A stretch of 64,000 nt of DNA from Phyllobacterium trifolii (lineage in GTDB: Bacteria; Pseudomonadota; Alphaproteobacteria; Rhizobiales; Rhizobiaceae): positions 62,001-126,000 of the forward strand of contig NZ_JACHXN010000015.1 of the NCBI RefSeq assembly GCF_014192095.1, in the 5' to 3' direction. Both the position numbers and the translations under genes were made by a program. Of the stretch, positions 51,814 to 61,020 are shown piece after piece. The notes under the pieces are model-generated. The model saw only the letters and a list, made by a program, of their open reading frames with translations, was not told the DNA's origin and made no database searches. Positions within the stretch are counted from its first letter, which is position 1, and each line of letters begins with the position of its first letter.

Positions 51814-53028
51814 TTACGAGAAAGAGCCAAAAGGCGTATAGGGGTACCGCTCTCTCATAACACGCAACCAGTTCTTGACCGGCCGTGGCACGTAAGTGCG
51901 CAAGCCGGAACGAAGCCCCCGCGGGAAAGCCCAGCTATTCAGATCAAGCGGAGCGGCTATAGCTGGCCTGGTAGCAACAACACGATCAATGACGTGGTAA
52001 TATCGCCTGGCCATTCCTTCGAAAGTGAATGCATGTTCGGCTGCCTCTGTCGCCGCAAACGAAGCGCTGGCGAGTTTGGCTGGATCGACATTGAGCTTTG
52101 AGATTATCCGTGCTGCCTCAGCATAGTCACCGACCGGAAAAAGAAAGCCGCTTTTCTTATCGGCAACAATAGTATCCGTCACACCTTGTATATGCGAAAC
52201 AATTGGCACGCACCCTGAAGCCATCGCTTCGATAAGGGTCATCGGGTAGCCCTCGAACCGGGACGGCATGATCAGAACATCGTGATCGAACAACAGCTGT
52301 GGAATACGATCCGGTTGAATTGCCCCTAGAAAGGTTACTCTGTCTTTGTGATGGGCCAGCTTTCTTCTCAGTTGCTCAAGGTCTGGCCCATTACCAGCAA
52401 TCGTCAGATTCACCGATGCGGGCGAGTTATCCAGGATACCGGGTAGCCAGAATACACCCTTGGACGCGTCCTCAATACGGCCGAGAGAAAGCACTTTAAG
52501 GCCATGTGTGCCGCGAGAAACGCGTTTCAATGCCGTGAATGGTTCGATATCGATAGCGTTGGCGATTACAAACGTGCGTTCCTTATCAAATCTGTATTTC
52601 TCTATCAGATCGCGACGACAGCGCTCTGATACGCCAATCGTAGCGTGGACGTGATCCTTGACAGCTACAGCCGCTGCATAGGTCCCCGGAGTGATATTGT
52701 GAACGATCATGATGCGCATGACATCGGCAGGCAAATAGCGCGCGATGTTCATCTGGATGCGGTCAGTCAGAACGTTGACAAATACGCCATCGAATCCGCC
52801 ATTCTGTACAGCAGAGGCGACCAATCTCGCCTGTTCCTGTTCATCTGCCGCTTCTGGCGCTTCCACCATGGTGCCGAAGGCCGCCTCCGATTGCCATTCT
52901 GGCAATAGAGGATCGCCGAACCCGAGCCAATGCACGTCTATCCCGTGCATTGCCAAACCTTTGCGCAATTGCTTGAACACGGTGTAGGTGCCACCGAGGT
53001 GCGGACGAACAAAGTACGCGAACTTCAT
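51814..53028 (-). CDS. GT4-family glycosyltransferase
   Basis: 404 aa from ATG 53028 (MKFAYFVRPHLGGTYTVFKQL). GT-B half-sites are clear: VFVNVLTDRIQMNIARYL, TIGVSERCRRDLIEKYRF, KVLSLGRIEDASKGVFWLPGIL, NLTIAGNGPDLEQLRRKL and MPSRFEGYPMTLIEAMASGCVPIVSHIQG. First gene of the minus-strand operon with the aminotransferase. Sugar specificity unknown. Confidence 0.9.
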   Translation of the reverse strand: MKFAYFVRPHLGGTYTVFKQLRKGLAMHGIDVHWLGFGDPLLPEWQSEAAFGTMVEAPEAADEQEQARLVASAVQNGGFDGVFVNVLTDRIQMNIARYLPADVMRIMIVHNITPGTYAAAVAVKDHVHATIGVSERCRRDLIEKYRFDKERTFVIANAIDIEPFTALKRVSRGTHGLKVLSLGRIEDASKGVFWLPGILDNSPASVNLTIAGNGPDLEQLRRKLAHHKDRVTFLGAIQPDRIPQLLFDHDVLIMPSRFEGYPMTLIEAMASGCVPIVSHIQGVTDTIVADKKSGFLFPVGDYAEAARIISKLNVDPAKLASASFAATEAAEHAFTFEGMARRYYHVIDRVVATRPAIAAPLDLNSWAFPRGLRSGLRTYVPRPVKNWLRVMRERYPYTPFGSFS

Positions 53029-53336
53029 GGGCATTGACCTCAAACTGTCCCGACGCCTGCCGCCGAAACCCAATTGAAATCATCATAGAGCCAGAAGCCT
53101 ACAGAGCAGAATGCGCCGTGGAGGGTAATAGATGCAGCCTTTTGGAGGAGAACCCCAGTCGTTCGGTTGCTGCTGATATTCCAATGGCCATGTGTCGTTT
53201 GTCAGCAGATGGCAGCAAGATCAAGACAAACAAGCGGATCGGCTCGCGTCTGCGGGCGCGTCCGACAGCTTGAGTCGAGTCGTTGAAATGAAGCGTGTCC
53301 TGTAGCAGATCAAACAGGTCGATTGAGAGGCCTTGG
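53029..53336. other. Divergent promoter region between GT4 and pyruvyl transferase genes
   Basis: 308 bases between divergent starts, no supported ORF, no palindrome noticed. Confidence 0.5.
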
Positions 53337-54581
53337 ATGAAAATCGCCTTGCTGGGTCAGTTCGGCAGCGGAAATACGGGTAATGACGGCTCACTTGAAG
53401 CCATGCTGGACTTTCTGCGTTCGTCAAAGGTCGACGCGGAGCTCGTCTGCATTTGTTCCAATCCGGAGGCCATTGCGAAAAAATACAATATTGAAGCAAT
53501 AAGCATCCGCGTAATTGTCGCGAGAGGCCGCTGGTTCAATCGCATCAATCGAATACTCGGTGATATTCCCCGACAAGTAATCGGATTCTATACCATCCTC
53601 GCTCAACTCAATGGGCTGGATCTGATGATTATCCCAGGAACAGGGATACTGGACGATTTTCAGGAGACCGCATTTGGCTGGCCCTTCGTGATCCTCAGGT
53701 GGTGTTTAGCCGCCAGGCTGAACCGTATGCGCATTGCCTTCGTCAGCATCGGCGCCGGACCAATCAGACTGCCTCTGAGCCGCCTGTTCTTGAAAACCGG
53801 GGCGCGGATGGCACACTACCGTTCCTATCGCGATAAACTATCGCGAGATTTCATGAAGAGCATCGGTTTTGACGTTAGTCGCGATCCACTTAGCGCCGAT
53901 CTCGCTTTTGGTCTTCCTGCCGCAGCGGAATCCAGTCGTGAGAACCCGACTGCAGTCTACGTTGGGGTGGGCGTAATGGCTTATTCCGGTTGGAAGAAAG
54001 CCGACGAAGACGGAGAGGCCATTTATCGCACGTATTTGGACAAAATTGCCGAATTCATTTCCTGGCTGCAGGAGCACGGACTGAACGTAAGATTGTTGAC
54101 TGGAGATATCGTTGATCGTCGGGCCGTTGTCGACATCATGAAGATGTTTCCCCAAAATGAGGCCAATAGTGGCAGCAAGCATATTGTCGCGGAGGAGATG
54201 ACCTCCCTGCACGACGTGATGGCGCAAATCGCGCATACCGATATCGTCGTTGCAACGCGCTACCACAATGTCGTCTGTGCGCTGCGAATGGGGCGCCCGG
54301 TGATCTCACTAGCCTACTCGTCAAAAAACGACGCGCTGCTTAGTGCAACCGGCCTTGAAGAATATTGCCACTACGTCGAAACATTCGATGTCGAAGTCTT
54401 GAAATCCCAAGTTGAGAAAATGCTGGCCGATCGTGCACGTCTTGTATTGGAAGTGAAAAAAGGCGTCGCCGGCTTCCGGGCGCAACTGGCCGAGCAAGAA
54501 GCCTCCATTCATGCAACTCTGTTTGAAATTGCAGAACAGCGGGGCGAAATCAGGGACGTGAGCCAGCTTCCCCAATCCTGA
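53337..54581 (+). CDS. Polysaccharide pyruvyl transferase family protein
   Basis: 414 aa from ATG 53337 (MKIALLGQFGSGNTGNDGSL). The N-terminal G-x-x-G-x-x-N-x-G-D motif and the C-terminal AHTDIVVATRYHNVVCALRMGRPVISLAYSSKND are diagnostic of the CsaB/ExoV-like family, which transfers pyruvate from phosphoenolpyruvate to make ketal-linked acidic groups on sugars. It would add negative charge to the exported polymer. Its 3' end overlaps the convergent GT2 gene by 32 bases. Confidence 0.9.
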   Translation: MKIALLGQFGSGNTGNDGSLEAMLDFLRSSKVDAELVCICSNPEAIAKKYNIEAISIRVIVARGRWFNRINRILGDIPRQVIGFYTILAQLNGLDLMIIPGTGILDDFQETAFGWPFVILRWCLAARLNRMRIAFVSIGAGPIRLPLSRLFLKTGARMAHYRSYRDKLSRDFMKSIGFDVSRDPLSADLAFGLPAAAESSRENPTAVYVGVGVMAYSGWKKADEDGEAIYRTYLDKIAEFISWLQEHGLNVRLLTGDIVDRRAVVDIMKMFPQNEANSGSKHIVAEEMTSLHDVMAQIAHTDIVVATRYHNVVCALRMGRPVISLAYSSKNDALLSATGLEEYCHYVETFDVEVLKSQVEKMLADRARLVLEVKKGVAGFRAQLAEQEASIHATLFEIAEQRGEIRDVSQLPQS

Positions 54582-55563
54582 AACGTTTCGTTCCACGCGC
54601 CCACATGTCGACGAGGCGCTGGAGGCGACGCAGTGTATCGGGCCTTTGGAGCAGATATCCGACAGGTGGCAGAAGCGCTGTTACAGGACGCCAGCGGAAA
54701 GCTAGCTTCAACAGCTCACCCACACCCTTTTCTCCGCGAAGAAGATGCGAGATCGCCGACCAGTAGGCACGCTCCGCCAGGCCTCGGCGTGCGAGGCGAT
54801 GCAGATATTTGGCGTCGGGCATTTCGCCACCCTCGTGGGCGAAGAAGCATTCGGCCGCATCGGCAGTGTGCAAAATATGCAATATCTGACGCGCCCACAA
54901 ATCGCTGGAACGATTTGTGCCGTGCGTGCGAATGCCCGCCTGGATGCAATCGAGCTCGGCTACAATGCCGTGTAGCGCCAAGCGCAGCCATACGTCGTAG
55001 TCGTCGCTGTGCGGAAGTTCCGTGCGATAGTAACCCGTGCGTTTTTGCACGCTGGTCCTGATGACAATCGACGGTCCGGGTATCTGGAAAACCCCTAACC
55101 GACAGAAGCGCTCGATGAAAGAACGGCTGCTATCCAGCCGATACGGTGGTTGTGTCTGCTGCCCCGCTATGCTGGGAATCGGGGAGTCGCCCTGGATGTC
55201 CACATCCCGACCATAGGTATAAGCAATATCGGGATTTTCTTCCATGATGGTGACGGCACGGTTGAGCGCGCCCGGTACCAAAAAATCATCGGAACACAAT
55301 ATCAGGAAATAATCCGATTCCGCCCAATCGATCCCCTCGTTGAACGACGCGTGCGGGCCGAGATTTGTTTCGTGCAGCCGCAACTCGACCCTCGGATCCA
55401 TCGCTGCAAGCTCTCGCGCCACTTCCGGGCTGTCGTCAGTCGAGGCGTTGTCGACGATCAGGACGCGCAGTTTCTCGACATCCTGCGACAGCACACTGCC
55501 AACGCATGCCCGCAAATAGCGACCGTAATTATAGTTTGGTATGACGACGTCAACGGACTTCAC
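54550..55563 (-). CDS. GT2-family glycosyltransferase
   Basis: 337 aa. The GT-A fold is clear: VDVVIPNYNYGRYLRACVGSVLSQ, VLIVDNASTDDSPEVARELA, LILCSDDFLVPGAL with the acidic metal site, and HSDDYDVWLRLAL in the acceptor part. It lies 36 bases downstream of the flippase gene, same direction, likely one operon. Substrate unknown. Confidence 0.9.
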   Translation of the reverse strand: MKSVDVVIPNYNYGRYLRACVGSVLSQDVEKLRVLIVDNASTDDSPEVARELAAMDPRVELRLHETNLGPHASFNEGIDWAESDYFLILCSDDFLVPGALNRAVTIMEENPDIAYTYGRDVDIQGDSPIPSIAGQQTQPPYRLDSSRSFIERFCRLGVFQIPGPSIVIRTSVQKRTGYYRTELPHSDDYDVWLRLALHGIVAELDCIQAGIRTHGTNRSSDLWARQILHILHTADAAECFFAHEGGEMPDAKYLHRLARRGLAERAYWSAISHLLRGEKGVGELLKLAFRWRPVTALLPPVGYLLQRPDTLRRLQRLVDMWARGTKRFRIGEAGSRP

Positions 55564-55599
55564 AGCATGCCCTCCAAGCTTTTAGGAATCTCGCGTTAG

Positions 55600-57072
55600 T
55601 CATTCGGCTGGTACTCCCTGCTTGCTCGGCAGAAGCCGAGGCACAAGCAGGCCGACGATTCGGATAAGCTCTTCGAGGAATGGGTGCTTGACTATGACCA
55701 GAGCCGCCACCCACCCGATTGCCGAAAATAGGCCGGCAACAAGTGCCTGTAGAATGGAGAGATCGAACGCAAAGCCATGCGCGGCAAGAACACCGAGCGG
55801 TCCCAAAATCCCCCCGAGGGTTACTACCGCACTTTTGGCGAGTATAGCGAACAACTCCTGCCAGTGGAACGGCGCATGCCGGCGAACATAGATGAGCGAA
55901 ATAAGCATTTGGAACGGCAGAACGATGAATTGACTTAACACGAGCGCATACAATCCAAAGAAGCTCGCGGTACAGATGACAATTATCGACATGCCTCGTC
56001 CGATAAAATTTGCTCGAAACGCTTCCCGGTTCGCACCGAGAGCAACCAATACCGGGAACGTCAGTATGTTAGGAAACCAGAAGATGGCCGCGACTGACAG
56101 GATTTGCACAAGCGGAACTGCAGCATCCCAAGCCTGCCCGAGCGCAATATGCACTATCGGATGGGCAAGAATAGCAACGACGAGAACTGCGGGCCAATAG
56201 AGCGCTGTAATATAGCTGATGATTTTCAGATAGGCGTCCTTGACGCTTCGTTGCGCTCTGGCTTCGGCTGCAAATGCCGGAAACGCGACCGAAAAGATCG
56301 CGGACAGCAATATCTTGTCGGGGAGTCCGCAGACAACATTCGCGCGGTTAAAGAGGCCGACGGCAGTCAACGGCATGATACGCCCCAACACCAGCTGGGG
56401 CAGTGCCTCATATGTCCTGTCAAGAACTGTCGAAGCACCCTTGTAGCCACCGAAAACGAAGAACTCGTGCCAGCCTTTCAGTCGAGGATTGAACATCCAG
56501 AAGATCGGCCGGGCATGGAATCCAAGAGCCATCCTGACCAATGCAGATGCCAGTGTTCCCCAGGCAAAACTCATAAAGCCAAAGCCGAACCATGCAAACG
56601 CGATGGTTACCAAGGCGTTGACAATGCTACCTAATGCGTTGATGCGTGTGAGGTTGCCAAACTCCATGTCCCGGCGCAGCAGTGCAGCGATGGTACTGAC
56701 TGGTGCATCGATCACACCGGAAATTGCCAGAATACAGACGAATCCGCTAAGGCCCGCTGCGGAATAAAAACCCGCGAACCAGTGGGCCAGGAGAATAAGA
56801 AACGAGCCGATCGCAACCGAAAAGCCGAATATAAGAGTAAAGCCAGTGCGAACATCTTCTTCCGAAACATCTTCGCGTTGAATGAGATATTCCGATGTCA
56901 CGAACTCTCGGAAATTAAACGCAATGGTTCCTATCCCCAGGCCGATGACCGCAAGCCCGATCTCCGTGCTGTCCAATAGACGGGACAGAACGGCAATCAT
57001 CGATATGCTGACAATCACCTGCGAATATTGTTCCAAGGCCGCCATAAAATATGCCCGGCGAACATTCCCCAC
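55600..57072 (-). CDS. Oligosaccharide flippase (Wzx/MOP family)
   Basis: 490 aa with about a dozen to fourteen hydrophobic segments, typical of MOP flippases. The N-terminus (FMAALEQYSQVIVSISMIAVLSRLLDSTEIGLAVI) and the central GGYKGASTVLDRTYEALPQLVLGRIMPLTAVGLFNRA match the Wzx/PST(ExoT-like) pattern. It should flip the lipid-linked repeat unit across the inner membrane for the Wzy-like polymerase. First gene of the operon with the GT2 gene. Confidence 0.9.
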   Translation of the reverse strand: MGNVRRAYFMAALEQYSQVIVSISMIAVLSRLLDSTEIGLAVIGLGIGTIAFNFREFVTSEYLIQREDVSEEDVRTGFTLIFGFSVAIGSFLILLAHWFAGFYSAAGLSGFVCILAISGVIDAPVSTIAALLRRDMEFGNLTRINALGSIVNALVTIAFAWFGFGFMSFAWGTLASALVRMALGFHARPIFWMFNPRLKGWHEFFVFGGYKGASTVLDRTYEALPQLVLGRIMPLTAVGLFNRANVVCGLPDKILLSAIFSVAFPAFAAEARAQRSVKDAYLKIISYITALYWPAVLVVAILAHPIVHIALGQAWDAAVPLVQILSVAAIFWFPNILTFPVLVALGANREAFRANFIGRGMSIIVICTASFFGLYALVLSQFIVLPFQMLISLIYVRRHAPFHWQELFAILAKSAVVTLGGILGPLGVLAAHGFAFDLSILQALVAGLFSAIGWVAALVIVKHPFLEELIRIVGLLVPRLLPSKQGVPAE

Positions 57073-57481
57073 CTAGATACCCCCGCGTGTATTGGTCAAA
57101 CGTCTATCCAGCCAACGCCTGATGAGTGCAAAAAACTTCGGTTTGAACTATTATTCAAACACACAGAATCGCACAGAACGTCGATCACATTGCGACGATA
57201 ACTGCTCCCGTCATTTCACTTAAGCTGACCAATGAGATGAACAGTAACATAGCCATTTGACGTAATCACAAAGGGCAACCAAACATACTTGAATCAATCC
57301 GAGGTAGCCCGGTTCATCCTGACATCGCTCAAATGTGGAGCGCACCCAACATACTCGTTGTTGAACAAGCACATATGATCCGCTTTTGGATGTGCCCCAT
57401 GTCTCTGAAGCCAATTGTCAATTTTGCTTGTAAGCGTCTTTAGTTAGACGGCTGTACTGACTGCATCGGACCAGAGAACCC
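57073..57481. other. Gap upstream of the flippase operon and the 98-residue gene
   Basis: 409 bases between divergent starts; the right end of the exopolysaccharide locus. No supported ORF, RNA or repeat. Promoters in both directions are expected. Confidence 0.45.
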
Positions 57482-57778
57482 ATGATTGAAGACGAACAAA
57501 TCCGGATTGAACTCATGGCCACACAATTCTGGCTACGCGCTCTGTTCATGCATATGGCCACAGGAACGCCCCCGACTTCCATCTCCGTCCAGGAGTATCT
57601 GACCGAACTCAAGAATTCGGCGCCCCAGGACTATGGCAGCAGCCTTTCCCCTGCGGATTGGGACAAAGAACATCTCTTGCACTATCCTTGTTATGAGCGG
57701 GTCGGGCTTCAGATTATCGAAACCCTTCAAAGCCTTGAAAGGAAGCTCGCACCTTTTGCCGTGCATGGAGGGCACTGA
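57482..57778 (+). CDS. Hypothetical protein in operon with an FAD oxidase
   Basis: 98 aa. The N-terminal half is helical (IRIELMATQFWLRALFMHMATG), then a Pro/Ser-rich linker (SISVQEYLTELKNSAPQDYG) and a helical end (VGLQIIETLQSLERKL). No family recognised. It ends three bases before the LhgO-like start, so they are likely co-transcribed. Start ATG 57482; ACCAGAGAACCC upstream is weakly purine-rich. Confidence 0.6.
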   Translation: MIEDEQIRIELMATQFWLRALFMHMATGTPPTSISVQEYLTELKNSAPQDYGSSLSPADWDKEHLLHYPCYERVGLQIIETLQSLERKLAPFAVHGGH

Positions 57779-57781
57779 CAA

Positions 57782-58888
57782 TTGGAACGTGTGGAGTGCC
57801 TCATAGCGGGCGGAGGTGTTATCGGGCTGGCGATCGCTCGTGCGTTTGCGCGTCGCGGTATCGAGACTCTGATTGTCGAAGAGGCCGAAACAATCGGAAC
57901 GGGCACGAGTTCGCGCAACTCCGAGGTTATCCACGCCGGCATCTATTATCCGCAAAACAGCCTGAAAAGCAGGTTATGCATCGAGGGTCGAAATGCCCTT
58001 TATGCCTTTGCGGAAAGGCACGGAGTTCCGCATTCGCGCTGCGGCAAGCTGATTGTGGCCACAAACGACGTTCAAATCCCAATATTGAGTACCATAGCGA
58101 TAGGAGCGGAAGCGTGCGGTGTTTCTGATCTCCAGCATTTGTCGGAGCTGGAAGCGTGCAGACGCGAGCCAGATCTTACGTGTACCGCAGCTTTGTTTTC
58201 GCCCTCGACGGGTATCATAGACAGCCACAGCTTGATGTTGGCACTGCTCGGTGACGCTCAAGACCACGGCGCGGCGATTTCATTTCGGACCGCCATAGTT
58301 TCCGCTGAAACAAACACCGATGGTTTGCGAATAGAGACAATCGAAGCCTCCAATGGACGCACGTTTGAGCTCCAGGCATCCATGTTCATCAATGCGTGCG
58401 GTCTCCAGGCACCGGCCATCGCTTCATCCATTGCCGGATTACCGCGACAGTTCATACCTGACAGGCGATTTGCCAAGGGCAACTATTTTTCAGCGACAGG
58501 CAAGACGCCGTTCACGCACCTGATCTATCCAGTCCCGGAAGAAGGGGGTTTAGGCGTTCACCTCACGCTTGACCTGGACGGCCGGATGCGGTTCGGCCCC
58601 GACGTCGAATGGGTGGAATCGATCGAATACAGTGTCGATCCTAAACGGGCAGACCGTTTCTACGACGAAATCCGTAAATACTGGCCCAATCTCACCGACG
58701 GTTCATTGCAGCCCGCTTATAGCGGCATCAGGCCAAAGTTGACCATCGGAGGCGAATCCATAACGGATTTCATAATCGAGGGCCCTGCCACGCACGGCGT
58801 CAAAGGTCTTGTGAACCTCTTTGGAATTGAAAGTCCAGGGCTCACATCCTGCCTTGCCATCGCAAACCATGTATCGAACATGGTGTGA
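57782..58888 (+). CDS. LhgO-like FAD-dependent oxidoreductase
   Basis: 368 aa from a TTG start. FAD-binding DAO fold: CLIAGGGVIGLAIARAFARRGIETLIVEE (GxGxxG near residue 9), then SSRNSEVIHAGIYYP and a C-terminal LVNLFGIESPGLTSCLAIA segment, both typical of L-2-hydroxyglutarate oxidase/dehydrogenase relatives. It would oxidise a 2-hydroxy acid, most likely L-2-hydroxyglutarate, but close homologues have other substrates. Partner small protein immediately upstream. Confidence 0.87.
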   Translation: MERVECLIAGGGVIGLAIARAFARRGIETLIVEEAETIGTGTSSRNSEVIHAGIYYPQNSLKSRLCIEGRNALYAFAERHGVPHSRCGKLIVATNDVQIPILSTIAIGAEACGVSDLQHLSELEACRREPDLTCTAALFSPSTGIIDSHSLMLALLGDAQDHGAAISFRTAIVSAETNTDGLRIETIEASNGRTFELQASMFINACGLQAPAIASSIAGLPRQFIPDRRFAKGNYFSATGKTPFTHLIYPVPEEGGLGVHLTLDLDGRMRFGPDVEWVESIEYSVDPKRADRFYDEIRKYWPNLTDGSLQPAYSGIRPKLTIGGESITDFIIEGPATHGVKGLVNLFGIESPGLTSCLAIANHVSNMV

Positions 58889-58926
58889 CGCAACTCCTGA
58901 ACGCGAGACAATGCTATAAAACGAAA

Positions 58927-58958
58927 ACGGTGAGCCGCGGGGCCCACCGTCTCGTGAG
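58927..58958. terminator. Hairpin after the LhgO-like gene
   Basis: ACGGTG-A-GCC pairs with GGC-C-CACCGT around a GCGG loop (58927-58950). On the minus strand the stem is followed by TTTTCGTTTT; on the plus strand no T-run follows. It lies 39 bases after the oxidase stop and probably serves there as a terminator or mRNA end. Confidence 0.5.
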
Positions 58959-59040
58959 AATGAGGCGACTGGAGATCACATCATCACACTCTGGCGGTGC
59001 AGTCCTTCTACAACGCCAAATCAGATTCTGATCGCGGATA

Positions 59041-59068
59041 AAAACCGGGGGCATGAGCCCCCGGATAG
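59041..59068 (-). terminator. Porin terminator
   Basis: CCGGGGGC and GCCCCCGG (59045-59052, 59057-59064) with a four-base loop; on the minus strand the stem is followed by TTTTT. It begins 17 bases after the porin stop. Confidence 0.88.
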
Positions 59069-59081
59069 TTGATACCGGCGC

Positions 59082-60197
59082 TTAGAAGTTGCGCTGGAAG
59101 CGGATCATGCCGCCGAATGCGTCGTCGTTGCCGCCGTTATCAATGGAGGCAGCTTCACGTGCACCGTCGAACTTGGTGTAGTTGATTTCCGGTGTGATCG
59201 TGAAACCAGGAACCAGTTCGTAAGCTACGTTAAGAGCGAGAGCGTAAGTGCCTTCGTCTTCCCAAGCAGCCTGCGCGTTGATGGATGCCTTGTCGGTAAC
59301 CTTGGCGGTGATACCGCCCCAAGCTGCCCAATCGCCTTCCCAGGTACCGAACCAGTTACGGCTGTCCTGATCGACTGCGCCCGTGACCGCATCGAAGTCG
59401 TTGTCATAACCGGACTGATAGCCGCCCATCAAGAATGCGGAGAACATCTCGTTGAACTTTACGTCCAAACGAATCTTGCCAGCGAATTCTTCAACATTGG
59501 AGTCATAACCGACAACACCGGAAATGCCGCCCCATGACTGTTCGAACTTCGCACCAGCGAGAACGTGTGGCATGTAGTCTTCGATGACATAGTTGCCGCC
59601 GAGGCCGGTAACACCGTCCGAACCCTGTTCAGCACCGATCATCGCGGAGAAACCATTGCCGCCCGTGAAAGTGTAGCTGACCTGGTTGCTCTGGCCGGAC
59701 TGGTAGTTGATCACGTCGTCGTTGATGACGTTGCCGGCATAACCGGTCCACGAACCGAAGAGTTCGTCAGCAGTACCGATGCGGAAACCGCCGAGTTCGA
59801 TCCATGCCTGTGGCAGCGTAGCGCCATCATCTTCACCGTTGGTGTACTGGAAACGGCCCTGGATGTATGAACGCAGGGTGCCGAGTTCGGTTTCCGAACG
59901 AGCGTCGAAACGGACTTCACCGCGTGTACGCTTGTACCAGGTTTCGTTGCCCTTGGCACCAACGTTCCCACCGCTGTAAACGTCGTCGCCGCCCTTCGCA
60001 TCATAACGGACATAGCCGCTGATCTTCAGGCAGGTTTCAGTCCCCGGAATATAAAAGAAGCCAGCGCCGTACGCGTCGCAGACGCGAACGTATTCGACGG
60101 GCTCTGGTTCAGCAACAACGACTGCATCTGCAGCGCGTGCCCCCGAAACTGCAACCAGGGCTGCAGCGGAGCCGATAAGAAGGCTCTTAATGTTCAT
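59082..60197 (-). CDS. Outer-membrane porin (Omp2/rhizobial porin family)
   Basis: 371 aa from ATG 60197. Signal peptide MNIKSLLIGSAAALVAVSGARA-AD, a short acidic linker, then VRVCDAYGAGFFYIPGTETCLKISGYVRY with the conserved Cys pair of Brucella Omp2-like porins. The rest is a beta barrel of alternating strands, ending in a C-terminal Phe (FGGMIRFQRNF), the outer-membrane insertion signal. The trimeric porin allows general diffusion of small solutes. A 61-codon upstream extension is not protein-like. Strongly conserved codon use suggests high expression. Confidence 0.95.
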   Translation of the reverse strand: MNIKSLLIGSAAALVAVSGARAADAVVVAEPEPVEYVRVCDAYGAGFFYIPGTETCLKISGYVRYDAKGGDDVYSGGNVGAKGNETWYKRTRGEVRFDARSETELGTLRSYIQGRFQYTNGEDDGATLPQAWIELGGFRIGTADELFGSWTGYAGNVINDDVINYQSGQSNQVSYTFTGGNGFSAMIGAEQGSDGVTGLGGNYVIEDYMPHVLAGAKFEQSWGGISGVVGYDSNVEEFAGKIRLDVKFNEMFSAFLMGGYQSGYDNDFDAVTGAVDQDSRNWFGTWEGDWAAWGGITAKVTDKASINAQAAWEDEGTYALALNVAYELVPGFTITPEINYTKFDGAREAASIDNGGNDDAFGGMIRFQRNF

Positions 60198-60755
60198 TGT
60201 TGATCTCTCCATATGTGTCTTGTTGACCCGGCGATCTAACTTAACTTTGGCAACAGGGTCAAAGAGCTTATGAGCCAAACCACCAATCTTGTGCAACTTA
60301 AGGTTACAGTGTTGCTGTTTTATCACGAAAATGTGAGCCAAGCGTGAGTCATTGCTCATAAGGTGTTGAAAACGAATCATTATTTACGTGAATCTTTGTG
60401 ATTCTTTAAAAGTTGTTTAGTTGTACCCGCCTTCGAGATTTCGGTACTCTATAATAATTGTTTAATTCAGCCCCACTGTCATAGCACTGTCGTTTTCTGA
60501 AACAGGCTCTAAAAGTGTAATTGCTTATATCTGTTTTTGTACTTTACGCCTAAAACTAAGGTATAAAGAAGAATACTTGATATCGTAGATAGTGCCGGAC
60601 GGCCTATGACGTCTGTCTACAACTCTGCGCATCAAATGCCGCACAAGATGCGAGCCCGTGGAGGAGTAGGCTGTGGAGAGCAGAGCACATGAAAGCGCAA
60701 CTGCCGTAGCCGGTCTCGAGCGCTAACAATACTGTCTTTTTATTGAGAGAAAGAG
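60198..60755. other. AT-rich upstream region of the porin gene
   Basis: About 560 bases. The portion 60310-60580 is AT-rich, as expected for a strong porin promoter with upstream regulation; I cannot assign elements with confidence. A long minus-strand ORF (60604-61521) crosses the tRNA gene and is a chance reading. No other gene seen. Confidence 0.5.
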
Positions 60756-60831
60756 TGGTGCCCAGACGCGGATTCGAACCACGGACACGCGGATTTTCAA
60801 TCCGCTGCTCTACCAACTGAGCTATCTGGGC
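60756..60831 (-). tRNA. trnF: tRNA-Phe (GAA)
   Basis: A 76-nt tRNA with encoded CCA. Acceptor stem GCCCAGA/TCTGGGC, D-arm AGCTCAGTTGGTAGAGC, anticodon stem-loop GCGGA-TTGAAAA-TCCGC with anticodon GAA, and T-arm with GGTTCGAATCC. It reads from 60831 to 60756. The neighbouring maf-yacG order is a common one in this group, which supports chromosomal location. Confidence 0.97.
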
Positions 60832-61020
60832 ACTTCGTGGCGTTTCCGTTATCCGGCAAGCCTTGTCGACGGGTTGGTTTTCCGTCAGAAGCGCGTGGGT
60901 TATAACACTAAAAATCGTGCTGTCCAGCATCAACTCGCGAATTTTTTGCCGTTTTTCTGCCTCTTGCAAAGGGCATGCATTGGTGCGTTTGTTGAGGCTT
61001 GTAGACGGGATTCGTATTGC